A DNA stretch of 22,935 nucleotides from a virus. The stretch covers positions 1 to 22,935 of the IMG/VR virus record IMGVR_UViG_3300046007_006061; one strand, given 5' to 3'. Position 1 is the stretch's first letter; the number at the start of each line of letters is the position of its first letter. The notes beneath the pieces were generated by a model that saw only the letters and a list, made by a program, of their open reading frames with translations, ran no database searches and had not been told where the DNA came from. This document shows, one piece after another, positions 8,698-15,565 of the stretch. The translations under genes were made by a program, and so were the position numbers.

Positions 8698-9087
8698 ATG
8701 CCGATAGACTTTCCATTGTCTCCATCGCTTAACGATATCTACACATACAACTCAAAGAGTTGGACGTGGAATGGTTATGCTTGGGTGATTTCAATGGGTG
8801 TGGGATCTGTTGCTGGAGTTGCAAGTTTCAATGGCTTCAGTGGTGCGATCTCCTTGTCGGGAACCACGCAGGAGATTGAAATAAATTCTTCGACTGCAAA
8901 CCTTGTGGTTGGATTGCCAGATAATGTAAAAATAACAGGAAATCTTGGAATATCTGGTGACCTAGATATCTCAGGAAACATTCTTGTCAACGGTCTAATT
9001 GTGACCAAGACTGGTTTTCAAGGATTCACGGGAGATTCTGATCTGGAATACATTGATGGTGTTCTAGTAGATGGAGGAGAATACTAA
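8698..9087 (+). CDS. Short fibre protein with FP-W-W N-terminal module
   Basis: 129 residues. Residues 1-32 (FPLSPSLNDIYTYNSKSWTWNGYAWV) are the third copy of the N-terminal module also found at 1787 and 3462. An SFNGFSGAISLSG motif follows. Then comes a short repetitive beta stretch (VKITGNLGISGDLDISGNILVNG), which looks like a beta-helix or fibre-shaft fragment. The C-terminus is DGVLVDGGEY, like the DGGNY end of the next protein. The stop overlaps the next start (TAATG). It resembles a stripped-down fibre that keeps attachment module and tail but lacks a large binding domain. Alternatively it is an N-terminal partner of the 621-residue fibre downstream. Confidence 0.75.
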   Translation: MPIDFPLSPSLNDIYTYNSKSWTWNGYAWVISMGVGSVAGVASFNGFSGAISLSGTTQEIEINSSTANLVVGLPDNVKITGNLGISGDLDISGNILVNGLIVTKTGFQGFTGDSDLEYIDGVLVDGGEY

Positions 9088-10952
9088 TGGCAACAATCAA
9101 GATGAAGCGTGGTTCTGGTTTGCCGAGTGGTTTGACCGCAGGAGAACCAGCATTTGACACAACAGCAAAGCACTACTATGTTCACGATGGAAGCACAGCC
9201 CAATGGGTGGGTGCTGCTATCAAAAACAATGCTGGTGCAACTTCGTGGCTTGACTCTGTGTATGGGGACACCGTTCTTGCAACGCAGTATGCTATCGACC
9301 AGCGTATTGTTTCGCGAATCTCTGCTGGTGGTGGTGGATTTACTCTTGCAGCATCTAATGGAACTGCACAGAGTGTTGTTCTTGGATCTGATACTCTCAC
9401 CATTGCACAAGGTGATGGTATCATCACGTCCATTGGTGGTACCGACACTATTACAATCACAAACATTGGTGTTCGTTCAGTTTCGGCAGGAACGGGAATT
9501 GCAGTCTCTGGTTCTACTGGTGCAGTTACAATCAGCAATACTGGTGTTCAGTCCTTCAATGGCTCAACTGGTGCAGTTTCGTTTGTAAACTATGTTTCAT
9601 CGGCTGTTGCTGGAAGCAATATAACAGTAAGCGGTGCAACTGGTGCAGTAACTATCGGTGTGACTTCGACACCATCATTTACAACAATTTCTACCTCTGG
9701 TAATGGTACTGTTGGTGGTAATCTAACTGTAACAGGAAACCTCACTGTAAATGGAACTACAACCACAGTAAACAGTGATACGATGACTGTGGATGATCCA
9801 GTCATTGTTCTTGGTCTTTCTGGTGGTCTTCCACTCACTGTATCAGATGGTGGTAAAGATCGTGGTATCGCATTCACCTATTATGATGGTGCTGGTATAA
9901 CTGGTTTCTTTGGTTATGACGCAAGCGCAAAGGAATTCGTATTCTTGAATCGCGCCACAGTAACTAATGATGTTGCTACTGGTTTATCACTTGGAACTGC
10001 TAGAGTTGGTTCATTAAAGTTACAACCAACAAATTTAAGTTTTACAGATACGATAGTTTCATCTCCTAGTGCTGATCATACTTTTACATTAAGTTCAAAC
10101 TACGGTGGTGAATTGGTTGCATCTGGAGCATACCCCGTTACTGGTGGTTATATTCTAAAATCAAATTACGCTTTTGGTAGTCCTGAAGCACCAACATGGA
10201 TAGATCCATCGGCAGCAGGATTTACTGCATATGCCTCAACTAGACTTGCTACTGCAAGAAATATTGCACTCACAGGCAACGTAACAGCAACAGGAGTTGC
10301 CTTTGACGGAACCGCTGGCATCACACTGACCACAGTAATCCCATCTTCTACCGTCACAAACGCAATGCTTGTGAACAGTGGGTTTACTCTTGGTTCGACC
10401 AACATTTCCCTTGGATCGACAACCACAAGCATCAGCGGTTTGTCATCAATCGCTGCAACCACATTCACAGGTGCATTGAGTGGAAATGCATCAACAGCAA
10501 CTGCATTGCAGACTGCAAGAACATTCTCACTCACTGGAAATGTGACAGCATCTGGCATAACCTTCGATGGCACGGGAAATGTAACTCTCAGCACCACCAT
10601 CGGAAGTAGTGTTGTAACCAATGCGATGCTTGTGAACAGTGGATTCACACTAGGAACCACAAACATCACGCTTGGTTCAACGGGATTGACCCTCGCTGGT
10701 TTGTCCTCGGTGAGTGCCACCACATTCACGGGTGCATTGAGTGGAAATGCATCAACAGCAACTACAGCAACGAATGTCGTTACGACAGAGCAGACGACGG
10801 GAACCTACTACCTTGTCGGTGCTGCTTCTGCAAGTTCTTCCACCGGACTACTGATTGATGCTACAGCAACAACACCATTGTCGTACAATGTTGCCAATGG
10901 AACCTTGACCTGTGTTCGGGTTGAAGCCCTGATAGATGGTGGAAACTACTGA
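9087..10952 (+). CDS. Repeat-rich long tail fibre protein
   Basis: 621 residues, start supported by GGAGG at 9073-9077. Residues 3-45 are an IKMKRGSGLPSGLTAGEPAFD...YYVHDG module, as at 5200 and 11444. Repeated SVSAGTGIAVSGSTGAV and SFNGSTGAVSFVNYVSS units follow, then a shaft-like stretch (GNLTVTGNLTVNGTTTTVNSDTMTVDDPVIVLG) typical of phage fibre shafts. Residues 389-562 are two tandem copies of an 87-residue unit. It ends RVEALIDGGNY. Composition is very high in Thr, Ser, Gly, Val and Ala, with few charged residues and almost no Cys. This is most consistent with a trimeric beta-structured long fibre. The stop overlaps a candidate late promoter for the next gene. Confidence 0.83.
   Translation: MATIKMKRGSGLPSGLTAGEPAFDTTAKHYYVHDGSTAQWVGAAIKNNAGATSWLDSVYGDTVLATQYAIDQRIVSRISAGGGGFTLAASNGTAQSVVLGSDTLTIAQGDGIITSIGGTDTITITNIGVRSVSAGTGIAVSGSTGAVTISNTGVQSFNGSTGAVSFVNYVSSAVAGSNITVSGATGAVTIGVTSTPSFTTISTSGNGTVGGNLTVTGNLTVNGTTTTVNSDTMTVDDPVIVLGLSGGLPLTVSDGGKDRGIAFTYYDGAGITGFFGYDASAKEFVFLNRATVTNDVATGLSLGTARVGSLKLQPTNLSFTDTIVSSPSADHTFTLSSNYGGELVASGAYPVTGGYILKSNYAFGSPEAPTWIDPSAAGFTAYASTRLATARNIALTGNVTATGVAFDGTAGITLTTVIPSSTVTNAMLVNSGFTLGSTNISLGSTTTSISGLSSIAATTFTGALSGNASTATALQTARTFSLTGNVTASGITFDGTGNVTLSTTIGSSVVTNAMLVNSGFTLGTTNITLGSTGLTLAGLSSVSATTFTGALSGNASTATTATNVVTTEQTTGTYYLVGAASASSSTGLLIDATATTPLSYNVANGTLTCVRVEALIDGGNY
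10251..10771 (+). repeat. Tandem 261-base coding duplication in the fibre gene
   Basis: Two adjacent units of 87 codons, starting at 10251 and 10512. Both encode TAR..(A/S)LTGNVTA.G..FDGT, TNAMLVNSGFTLG.TNI.LGST and TTFTGALSGNASTAT. The stretch encoding GALSGNASTAT is nearly identical in DNA (around 10470-10500 and 10731-10761), while the flanks have diverged. That is consistent with an older duplication plus local conversion or constraint. Confidence 0.8.
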
Positions 10953-10958
10953 TAAATA
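10951..10958 (+). promoter_or_regulatory. Candidate T4-type late promoter (GATAAATA)
   Basis: GATAAATA begins inside the TGA stop of the fibre gene. GGAGG is at 10964-10968 and ATG at 10975. Predicted transcription start is near 10964, leaving an 11-base leader made almost wholly of the Shine-Dalgarno. The geometry equals that at 4504. Confidence 0.5.
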
Positions 10959-10974
10959 GCAATGGAGGTATATC

Positions 10975-11439
10975 ATGAGTGAAGTGAACTATTCGGAAAG
11001 CGTGATCATTCCAACTCTTCAGAAGAAGGTTCAGGATCTACAGAACTCCAACCTTGTGCTTGAAGTGAATCTTCTGGTTGAGCAAGCAAGGCACAGGGAT
11101 GTTGCTGCTCTGTATTCAGAGGTAAAGAACTCTCTCAAGACATCCTCTGATCAACTTGATGTGGAAGTCAACAGGGCAACATCCTTTGCTAACGAAGCAA
11201 ACAAGTTGAAGACGGAGATAGAAACCATTTCTGCAAGAACAACATCTCTTGAAAACGATCTTCGTAGGGAGATCAGCGTCAAGGAAAGTATTCTTGGTGA
11301 ATATAGGAATCTCAAGGAAACCTATGATGCATTGATGGCAGAGAACAATACACTGAAGACTGAAATTGAGCAGTTGAAGACTCCTGTAGTAGATACGAAG
11401 AAGAAGACAAAGACACTAATCACACAAGTACAAGTTTAA
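10975..11439 (+). CDS. Coiled-coil phage protein
   Basis: 154 residues with a strong Shine-Dalgarno (GGAGG, 10964-10968). Residues about 10-135 are almost entirely heptad-like helix: IIPTLQKKVQDLQNSNLVLE, then NEANKLKTEIETI, TTSLENDLRREI, ENNTLKTEIEQLK. The end is a basic tail (KKKTKTLITQVQV). It contains no Cys or Trp and is very unlike the beta-rich neighbours. A long coiled coil within a fibre cluster suggests a fibre-hinge, fibre-assembly chaperone or trimerisation partner, but no specific T4 protein (such as whiskers) is recognised. It has its own candidate late promoter, so it may be made at a different level from the fibres. Confidence 0.8.
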   Translation: MSEVNYSESVIIPTLQKKVQDLQNSNLVLEVNLLVEQARHRDVAALYSEVKNSLKTSSDQLDVEVNRATSFANEANKLKTEIETISARTTSLENDLRREISVKESILGEYRNLKETYDALMAENNTLKTEIEQLKTPVVDTKKKTKTLITQVQV

Positions 11440-11443
11440 TATT

Positions 11444-12814
11444 ATGGCAAAGATAAAGATTAAGAACTCCGTTACCACAGGCTCTGTTCCCGCTGGGTTA
11501 TCGTTCGGTGAGGTGGCTATTAACATTCCCGATAAGAAGATATTCGTCGGAAATGCAGTAGAATCAACAGTCACTCTTTATGATCCAAATAACCATGTGT
11601 TGTCCTTCAACGGACAGACTGGTGCTGTCTCTTTTGTCAACTATGTTTCCTCTGTAAATGGTGCTACTGGTGCTGTAACTATTTCTCCTGCGGGATCGAC
11701 AGGATACATCCAATACCATACAGGAGCAGGGTTCTCGGCAGACGATGGGTTGCAATATGATGCTTCAACTGAAACCTTCAGGATTGGGAGTGGATCGACT
11801 CATACCAAGCAGTACTCGACCCTCTATGACAACTTCTTGGAAGGGTACGGGAGCAATCTCAGAATCCGCCATGCAACGGGCAAGTACATCTCCATCGGTG
11901 ACAACTCGGCATACGGGTCGATAGGCAACGGAACCTACATCCTAGTATCGGACAACGATGCGTCGATTAGCCTCTATGCACAGTTAGTTTGGACTAGATC
12001 ACCAAGCCTCTTTGAGCAATACGCCACCTTCGATCAGTATGTGAACCTCAAGGGTGGACTACAAATATCTGGTTCTAGTGGGACGAATGGGCAAGTCTTG
12101 ACAAGCACTGGATCTGGTATCACATGGGCAACTGTGCAAGCAAATATCGGTTGTAATAACATTATGATAACAGATAATGCTACTACACCCGATGTAGTTT
12201 TAAATCCTGTGGGAACAGTATCGACTAGTATTACAAATACAGCAAATTTTGGTCCAACTGGATCATATATGTTACTCTTGCTTCCATTTATGTTTGACAA
12301 GGGAGTTACATTATCGAGAATCGCAACTCTTCAGGGGGGATCTCCATCTGGACATACTGGAAGTTTAATGTTTGCGGTATATGACACAAATCCGTCAACC
12401 GGTCTTCCATACACATTAAAATACGCAAGTGCTGAAACAAATTTAACAACATCAGCATTTCAAAGATATGCGGCAACTCCAAGTCTACAATTAAATAGAG
12501 GTGCATATTGGATTGGATTTTTACTAAATCACCCATCCGGTAAAGCATCTGAATCATGGTCATGGGCGGCGCATAGTACTGCATATGCATTTTGGGATGC
12601 ATATTCTAATGGATCAAGATGGTTTAATAATGGTGCAATGACACATTTAAGATATAGATTTAGTGGAATGACATTGGGAGCAGTTGGATCAACGCTAACG
12701 CACGGATTTACTTCTGCACTTACGAACAACACACATCCAGCAATCGGGTGGGGTACTTCAGAGATGTCTGCTTCTGCAAGGCAACCAAACGTAGTAGTAT
12801 CGGTGATACAATGA
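11444..12814 (+). CDS. Tail fibre / receptor-binding protein with IKIKN module
   Basis: 456 residues. Residues 3-42 are a third IKRG-type N-terminal module (IKIKNSVTTGSVPAGLSFGEVAINIPDKKIFVG). Two SFNG.TGAVSFVNYVSS / SVNGATGAVTIS motifs follow, close to those in the fibre at 9087. A GYIQYHTGAGFSADDGLQYD stretch leads into a beta-rich middle and a NGQVLTSTGSGITWA motif typical of phage fibres. From about residue 235 a new globular domain appears (NIMITDNATTPDVVL, MLLLLPFMFDKGVTL, SLMFAVYDTNPSTGLPYTL, AYWIGFLLNH), likely the receptor-binding head. Base composition becomes more AT-rich from about 12160, matching this switch and suggesting the head was acquired separately. The end overlaps the next gene as ATGA. 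Confidence 0.8.
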   Translation: MAKIKIKNSVTTGSVPAGLSFGEVAINIPDKKIFVGNAVESTVTLYDPNNHVLSFNGQTGAVSFVNYVSSVNGATGAVTISPAGSTGYIQYHTGAGFSADDGLQYDASTETFRIGSGSTHTKQYSTLYDNFLEGYGSNLRIRHATGKYISIGDNSAYGSIGNGTYILVSDNDASISLYAQLVWTRSPSLFEQYATFDQYVNLKGGLQISGSSGTNGQVLTSTGSGITWATVQANIGCNNIMITDNATTPDVVLNPVGTVSTSITNTANFGPTGSYMLLLLPFMFDKGVTLSRIATLQGGSPSGHTGSLMFAVYDTNPSTGLPYTLKYASAETNLTTSAFQRYAATPSLQLNRGAYWIGFLLNHPSGKASESWSWAAHSTAYAFWDAYSNGSRWFNNGAMTHLRYRFSGMTLGAVGSTLTHGFTSALTNNTHPAIGWGTSEMSASARQPNVVVSVIQ

Positions 12815-13386
12815 GTATAAGTAAAGAAATAGTAATTGGGGCGGATGGACAAATAACTGTTATTGATAACAGAGTTTTCTCCTCTGTTGTTGAAAGTCAA
12901 ATCGCAGCAATAAAAAGTTCAGCATCCGAAGAGATATTATCAAGGTATCCAAACTATAAGCAGTCAAATGCTGCACTTGGTATTTTAGATTCGGCAGAAG
13001 AAAACGAAATCAAAGATAGAATCAATGAGATTCGTACTTATTCAAATACTTTAGAAAATCAAGTTCGGGCAGTGGTTTGGGATGGAACTCAAAAAAATAG
13101 AGTAAAAGCATGTGATGATGTTCAAGCAGTACAGTGGAACTATGTTCCGAATCCAAATCTACCAAAAAGATATACCGCATACCAATTCTTGCTTAGATTT
13201 ACTCTAGCAGAAAGAACAGCATATCGTGCTGCTGCACTCACAGATCCTTTGGTTGCAGACTTCATGAATCTTGCACAGGCAGCACAAGAAATCATCACAA
13301 ATGATCCTGTGACGATACAAGGTATGGATTATCTTGTCGCGGTTGGTATAATATCGCAACAAAGAAGAGATGAGATTCTCGGGTAA
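12811..13386 (+). CDS. Phage protein of unknown function at the end of the fibre cluster
   Basis: 191 residues from the ATG at 12811, which overlaps the preceding stop as ATGA; an in-frame ATG at 12748 would overlap the fibre by 67 bases and is rejected. The first 100 residues are helix-rich and charged (VVESQIAAIKSSASEEILSR, DSAEENEIKDRINEIRTYSN). The C-terminal part (YQFLLRFTLAERTAYRAAALTDPLVADFMNL...PVTIQGMDYLVAVGII) matches a short helical domain I know from many phage tail-region proteins, where it has no assigned function. A fibre-attachment or assembly protein is plausible. It is AT-rich like the end of the preceding gene and closes the plus-strand structural run. Confidence 0.75.
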   Translation: MSISKEIVIGADGQITVIDNRVFSSVVESQIAAIKSSASEEILSRYPNYKQSNAALGILDSAEENEIKDRINEIRTYSNTLENQVRAVVWDGTQKNRVKACDDVQAVQWNYVPNPNLPKRYTAYQFLLRFTLAERTAYRAAALTDPLVADFMNLAQAAQEIITNDPVTIQGMDYLVAVGIISQQRRDEILG

Positions 13387-13416
13387 AACATTCAACAAAA
13401 CAATATTTTAGTATAC

Positions 13417-13444
13417 TTGAATCCAAATGGATTCGGTGTACGAT
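13417..13444 (+). promoter_or_regulatory. Candidate sigma70-type promoter for the RNR gene
   Basis: TTGAAT (13417-13422), 16-base spacer, TACGAT (13439-13444). The spacer sits within a perfect inverted repeat, GAATCC-AAAT-GGATTC (13419-13434), which could be an operator or a small hairpin. Both boxes are imperfect, so this is tentative. Confidence 0.3.
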
Positions 13445-13459
13445 ATCCATCGCTCGACG

Positions 13460-13466
13460 CTAAATA
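13460..13466 (+). promoter_or_regulatory. Possible late-promoter variant (CTAAATA) upstream of RNR
   Basis: GCTAAATA differs from TATAAATA at the first two positions. It lies 37 bases before the RNR ATG, giving a leader of about 31 bases that contains AAGGAG at 13486-13491. This is weak evidence. An RNR would usually be expressed early or middle rather than late. Confidence 0.25.
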
Positions 13467-13502
13467 GACAGCACAACAAAAACACAAGGAGTACAGTTTC
13501 AC

Positions 13503-15422
13503 ATGAGTTTACCAACCCCATATCAGCAATTTATTCACCTTTCTCGTTACTCAAGATGGCTAGAAAAGGAGGGTAGGCGAGAGGCATGGGAAGAGACTGT
13601 GGAACGCTACTTCAAGTTCTTTGATGAACACCTTGCGAACAATAGGAAATACAACCTTGATCCTACACTCCGTCAGGAACTCAAGACTGCTGTCCTTAAC
13701 CTTGAGATCATGCCTTCCATGCGTTCTCTTATGACCGCAGGAGAAGCACTCAAGCGAGACAATACCGCTGGCTACAACTGTTCATATGTTGCCGTAAACC
13801 GTGTTCGCGCATTTGATGAGATTCTCTACATATTGATGTGTGGTACAGGCGTAGGCTTTTCCGTGGAGAGGCAGTATGTCGAGAAACTTCCTACAATCGC
13901 TGAAGCATTCACTGATTCGGATACCACGATTGTGGTGCAGGATTCGAAGGCTGGTTGGGCAAAGGCTTTCAGGGAACTCGTCTCTCTTCTTATTGGAGGT
14001 CAAGTACCCCAATGGGATCTGTCAAAGATTCGTCCTGCGGGAGCAAGACTTAAGACTTTTGGAGGTCGTGCGAGCGGACCAAAGCCATTGGAGGATCTGT
14101 TTAGATTCACCGTTGATACCTTTAAGCGAGCCGCAGGACGAAAACTTACTAGCATCGAATGCCATGATATCGTCTGTAAGATTGCGGAGATTGTCGTTGT
14201 CGGAGGAGTCCGACGCTCTGCTCTTATCTCCCTATCAAATCTCACAGATGAGCGAATGAGGGATGCAAAGACAGGTGCATGGTGGAATGATAATCCACAA
14301 CGCGCACTTGCAAACAACTCAGTTGCATACAAGGAGAAGCCAGAGATCGGCGTGTTCATGGACGAGTGGGTTTCCCTCTACAAGTCCAAGAGCGGAGAAC
14401 GTGGTATCTTCAATCGTGCAGCAGCACAGAAGACTGTGGCAAAGTTGGGTGATCGCCGCGATCCGAACTATGAGTTTGGAACGAATCCATGCAGCGAGAT
14501 CATTCTTCGTGATTGCGAATTCTGCAATCTCACTGAAGTTGTTGTTCGTCCCGAAGACACGCTTGAGTCATTGCGTCGCAAGGTCGAACTTGCATCTATT
14601 CTTGGAACATGGCAAGCATCACTCACTCATTTTCCATATCTTTCAACATCATGGCAGAAGAACTGCGAGGAAGAGGCACTCCTTGGTGTGTCGCTCACAG
14701 GCATTCTTGACAACAAGATGATGCGTGGCGAAGAAGGTTCCTTGGAAAACATCCTCACGACATTGCGGAATCAAGCACAAGAGACAAACAAGACATGGGC
14801 AGCAAACATTGGAATCAATCCTGCTGCTGCTATTACATGTGTCAAACCAAGTGGAACGGTGTCTCAGTTGACCGATTCGGCATCGGGAATTCATCCTCGT
14901 CACAGTGAGTACTACATTCGTACCGTTCGTGCGGATCGCAAGGATCCACTATGTCAGATGATGATCGACATGGGATTCCCCGCAGAGCCTTGCGTGATGA
15001 AGCCAGATCACACAATGGTCTTCTCGTTCCCGATGAAGGCAGAGGGTTCTATCACCCGTAATGATCTTACTGCAATTCAACATCTTCAGTTGTGGCTTGA
15101 GTATCAGCGTCACTGGTGCGAACACAAGCCATCGATCACCATCACCGTGCGTGAGCATGAGTGGATGGAAGTTGGAGCATTCGTGTATAGGCACTTCGAT
15201 GAGATCAGCGGCATTTCCTTCTTACCGCACTCTGACCACAACTATAGACAAGCCCCCTACCAAGACTGCACCAAGACTGCATATACTGCTTTGGCTGTAG
15301 AAATGCCTAAAAATGTAGATTGGTCACTGCTGAAGAATTATGAAAAGACCGACACTACCGCAAGTTCGCAGACATTTGCTTGCTCTGGTGACAAGTGTGA
15401 AATTGTTGATCTCACTACATAA
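13503..15422 (+). CDS. nrdJ: Adenosylcobalamin-dependent (class II, monomeric) ribonucleotide reductase
   Basis: 639 residues. It reduces ribonucleotides to deoxyribonucleotides for phage DNA synthesis, using an adenosylcobalamin-generated thiyl radical. Key residues are visible. NPCSEI at 328-333 gives the thiyl Cys330 and Glu332. Cys341 lies 11 residues after Cys330, exactly as C408/C419 in the Lactobacillus leichmannii enzyme. Cys93 (NCSYV) fits the partner cysteine of the active-site pair. Cys627-X4-Cys632 near the C-terminus matches the C731/C736 relay pair. KPSGT at 448-452 is the phosphate-binding segment. LKTFGGRASGP, ECHDIVCKIAE and VRRSAL are typical of the monomeric class II branch. 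It is shorter than the 739-residue reference, with 237 rather than 289 residues between the first two cysteines. AAGGAG lies at 13486-13491 and a strong terminator follows. Confidence 0.93.
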   Translation: MSLPTPYQQFIHLSRYSRWLEKEGRREAWEETVERYFKFFDEHLANNRKYNLDPTLRQELKTAVLNLEIMPSMRSLMTAGEALKRDNTAGYNCSYVAVNRVRAFDEILYILMCGTGVGFSVERQYVEKLPTIAEAFTDSDTTIVVQDSKAGWAKAFRELVSLLIGGQVPQWDLSKIRPAGARLKTFGGRASGPKPLEDLFRFTVDTFKRAAGRKLTSIECHDIVCKIAEIVVVGGVRRSALISLSNLTDERMRDAKTGAWWNDNPQRALANNSVAYKEKPEIGVFMDEWVSLYKSKSGERGIFNRAAAQKTVAKLGDRRDPNYEFGTNPCSEIILRDCEFCNLTEVVVRPEDTLESLRRKVELASILGTWQASLTHFPYLSTSWQKNCEEEALLGVSLTGILDNKMMRGEEGSLENILTTLRNQAQETNKTWAANIGINPAAAITCVKPSGTVSQLTDSASGIHPRHSEYYIRTVRADRKDPLCQMMIDMGFPAEPCVMKPDHTMVFSFPMKAEGSITRNDLTAIQHLQLWLEYQRHWCEHKPSITITVREHEWMEVGAFVYRHFDEISGISFLPHSDHNYRQAPYQDCTKTAYTALAVEMPKNVDWSLLKNYEKTDTTASSQTFACSGDKCEIVDLTT

Positions 15423-15456
15423 CAACAGCCCCGCTTGAGATCGCATCTCTTGCCCG

Positions 15457-15486
15457 ACAACCCCCGAAAGGGGGGTTGTTTCTTTT
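15457..15486 (+). terminator. Rho-independent terminator after the RNR gene
   Basis: Stem ACAACCCCC / GGGGGTTGT (15457-15465 with 15471-15479), loop GAAAG, followed by TTTCTTTT. A smaller hairpin, GAGAT-CGC-ATCTC, lies just before it (15437-15449). Confidence 0.9.
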
Positions 15487-15494
15487 CATAAATA
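15487..15494 (+). promoter_or_regulatory. Candidate late promoter (CATAAATA) between two terminators
   Basis: CATAAATA fits NATAAATA. It lies immediately after the RNR terminator. No plus-strand gene follows; the next element downstream is the hairpin terminator at 15531. It could make a short RNA of about 65 bases or be a chance match. Confidence 0.35.
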
Positions 15495-15530
15495 CTGTCG
15501 AGTGGGTTATGATTTGACACCCACATGTGC

Positions 15531-15565
15531 AAACCCCCCGCTCTTCACACGGGGGGTTTTGCTTT
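15531..15565. terminator. GC-rich hairpin terminator between convergent genes
   Basis: Perfect 10-bp stem AAACCCCCCG / CGGGGGGTTT (15531-15540 with 15550-15559) and a 9-base loop. Read on the plus strand it is followed by TTTTGCTTT. On the minus strand it directly follows the stop of the spike gene, but the trailing sequence there is only TTTGC. It probably acts in both directions, more strongly on plus. Confidence 0.75.

Noticed and set aside
10166-10729. 187-codon minus-strand frame inside the fibre gene at 9087
   Set aside because: It lies opposite a long plus-strand fibre gene with clear modules and a strong ribosome site. The open antisense frame follows from the repetitive Thr/Gly/Val codon pattern.
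15501-15530. TTGACA at 15514-15519 as a sigma70 -35 box in the convergent intergenic region
   Set aside because: No acceptable -10 box follows at 15-19 bases; the expected position lies within the C-run of the terminator stem.
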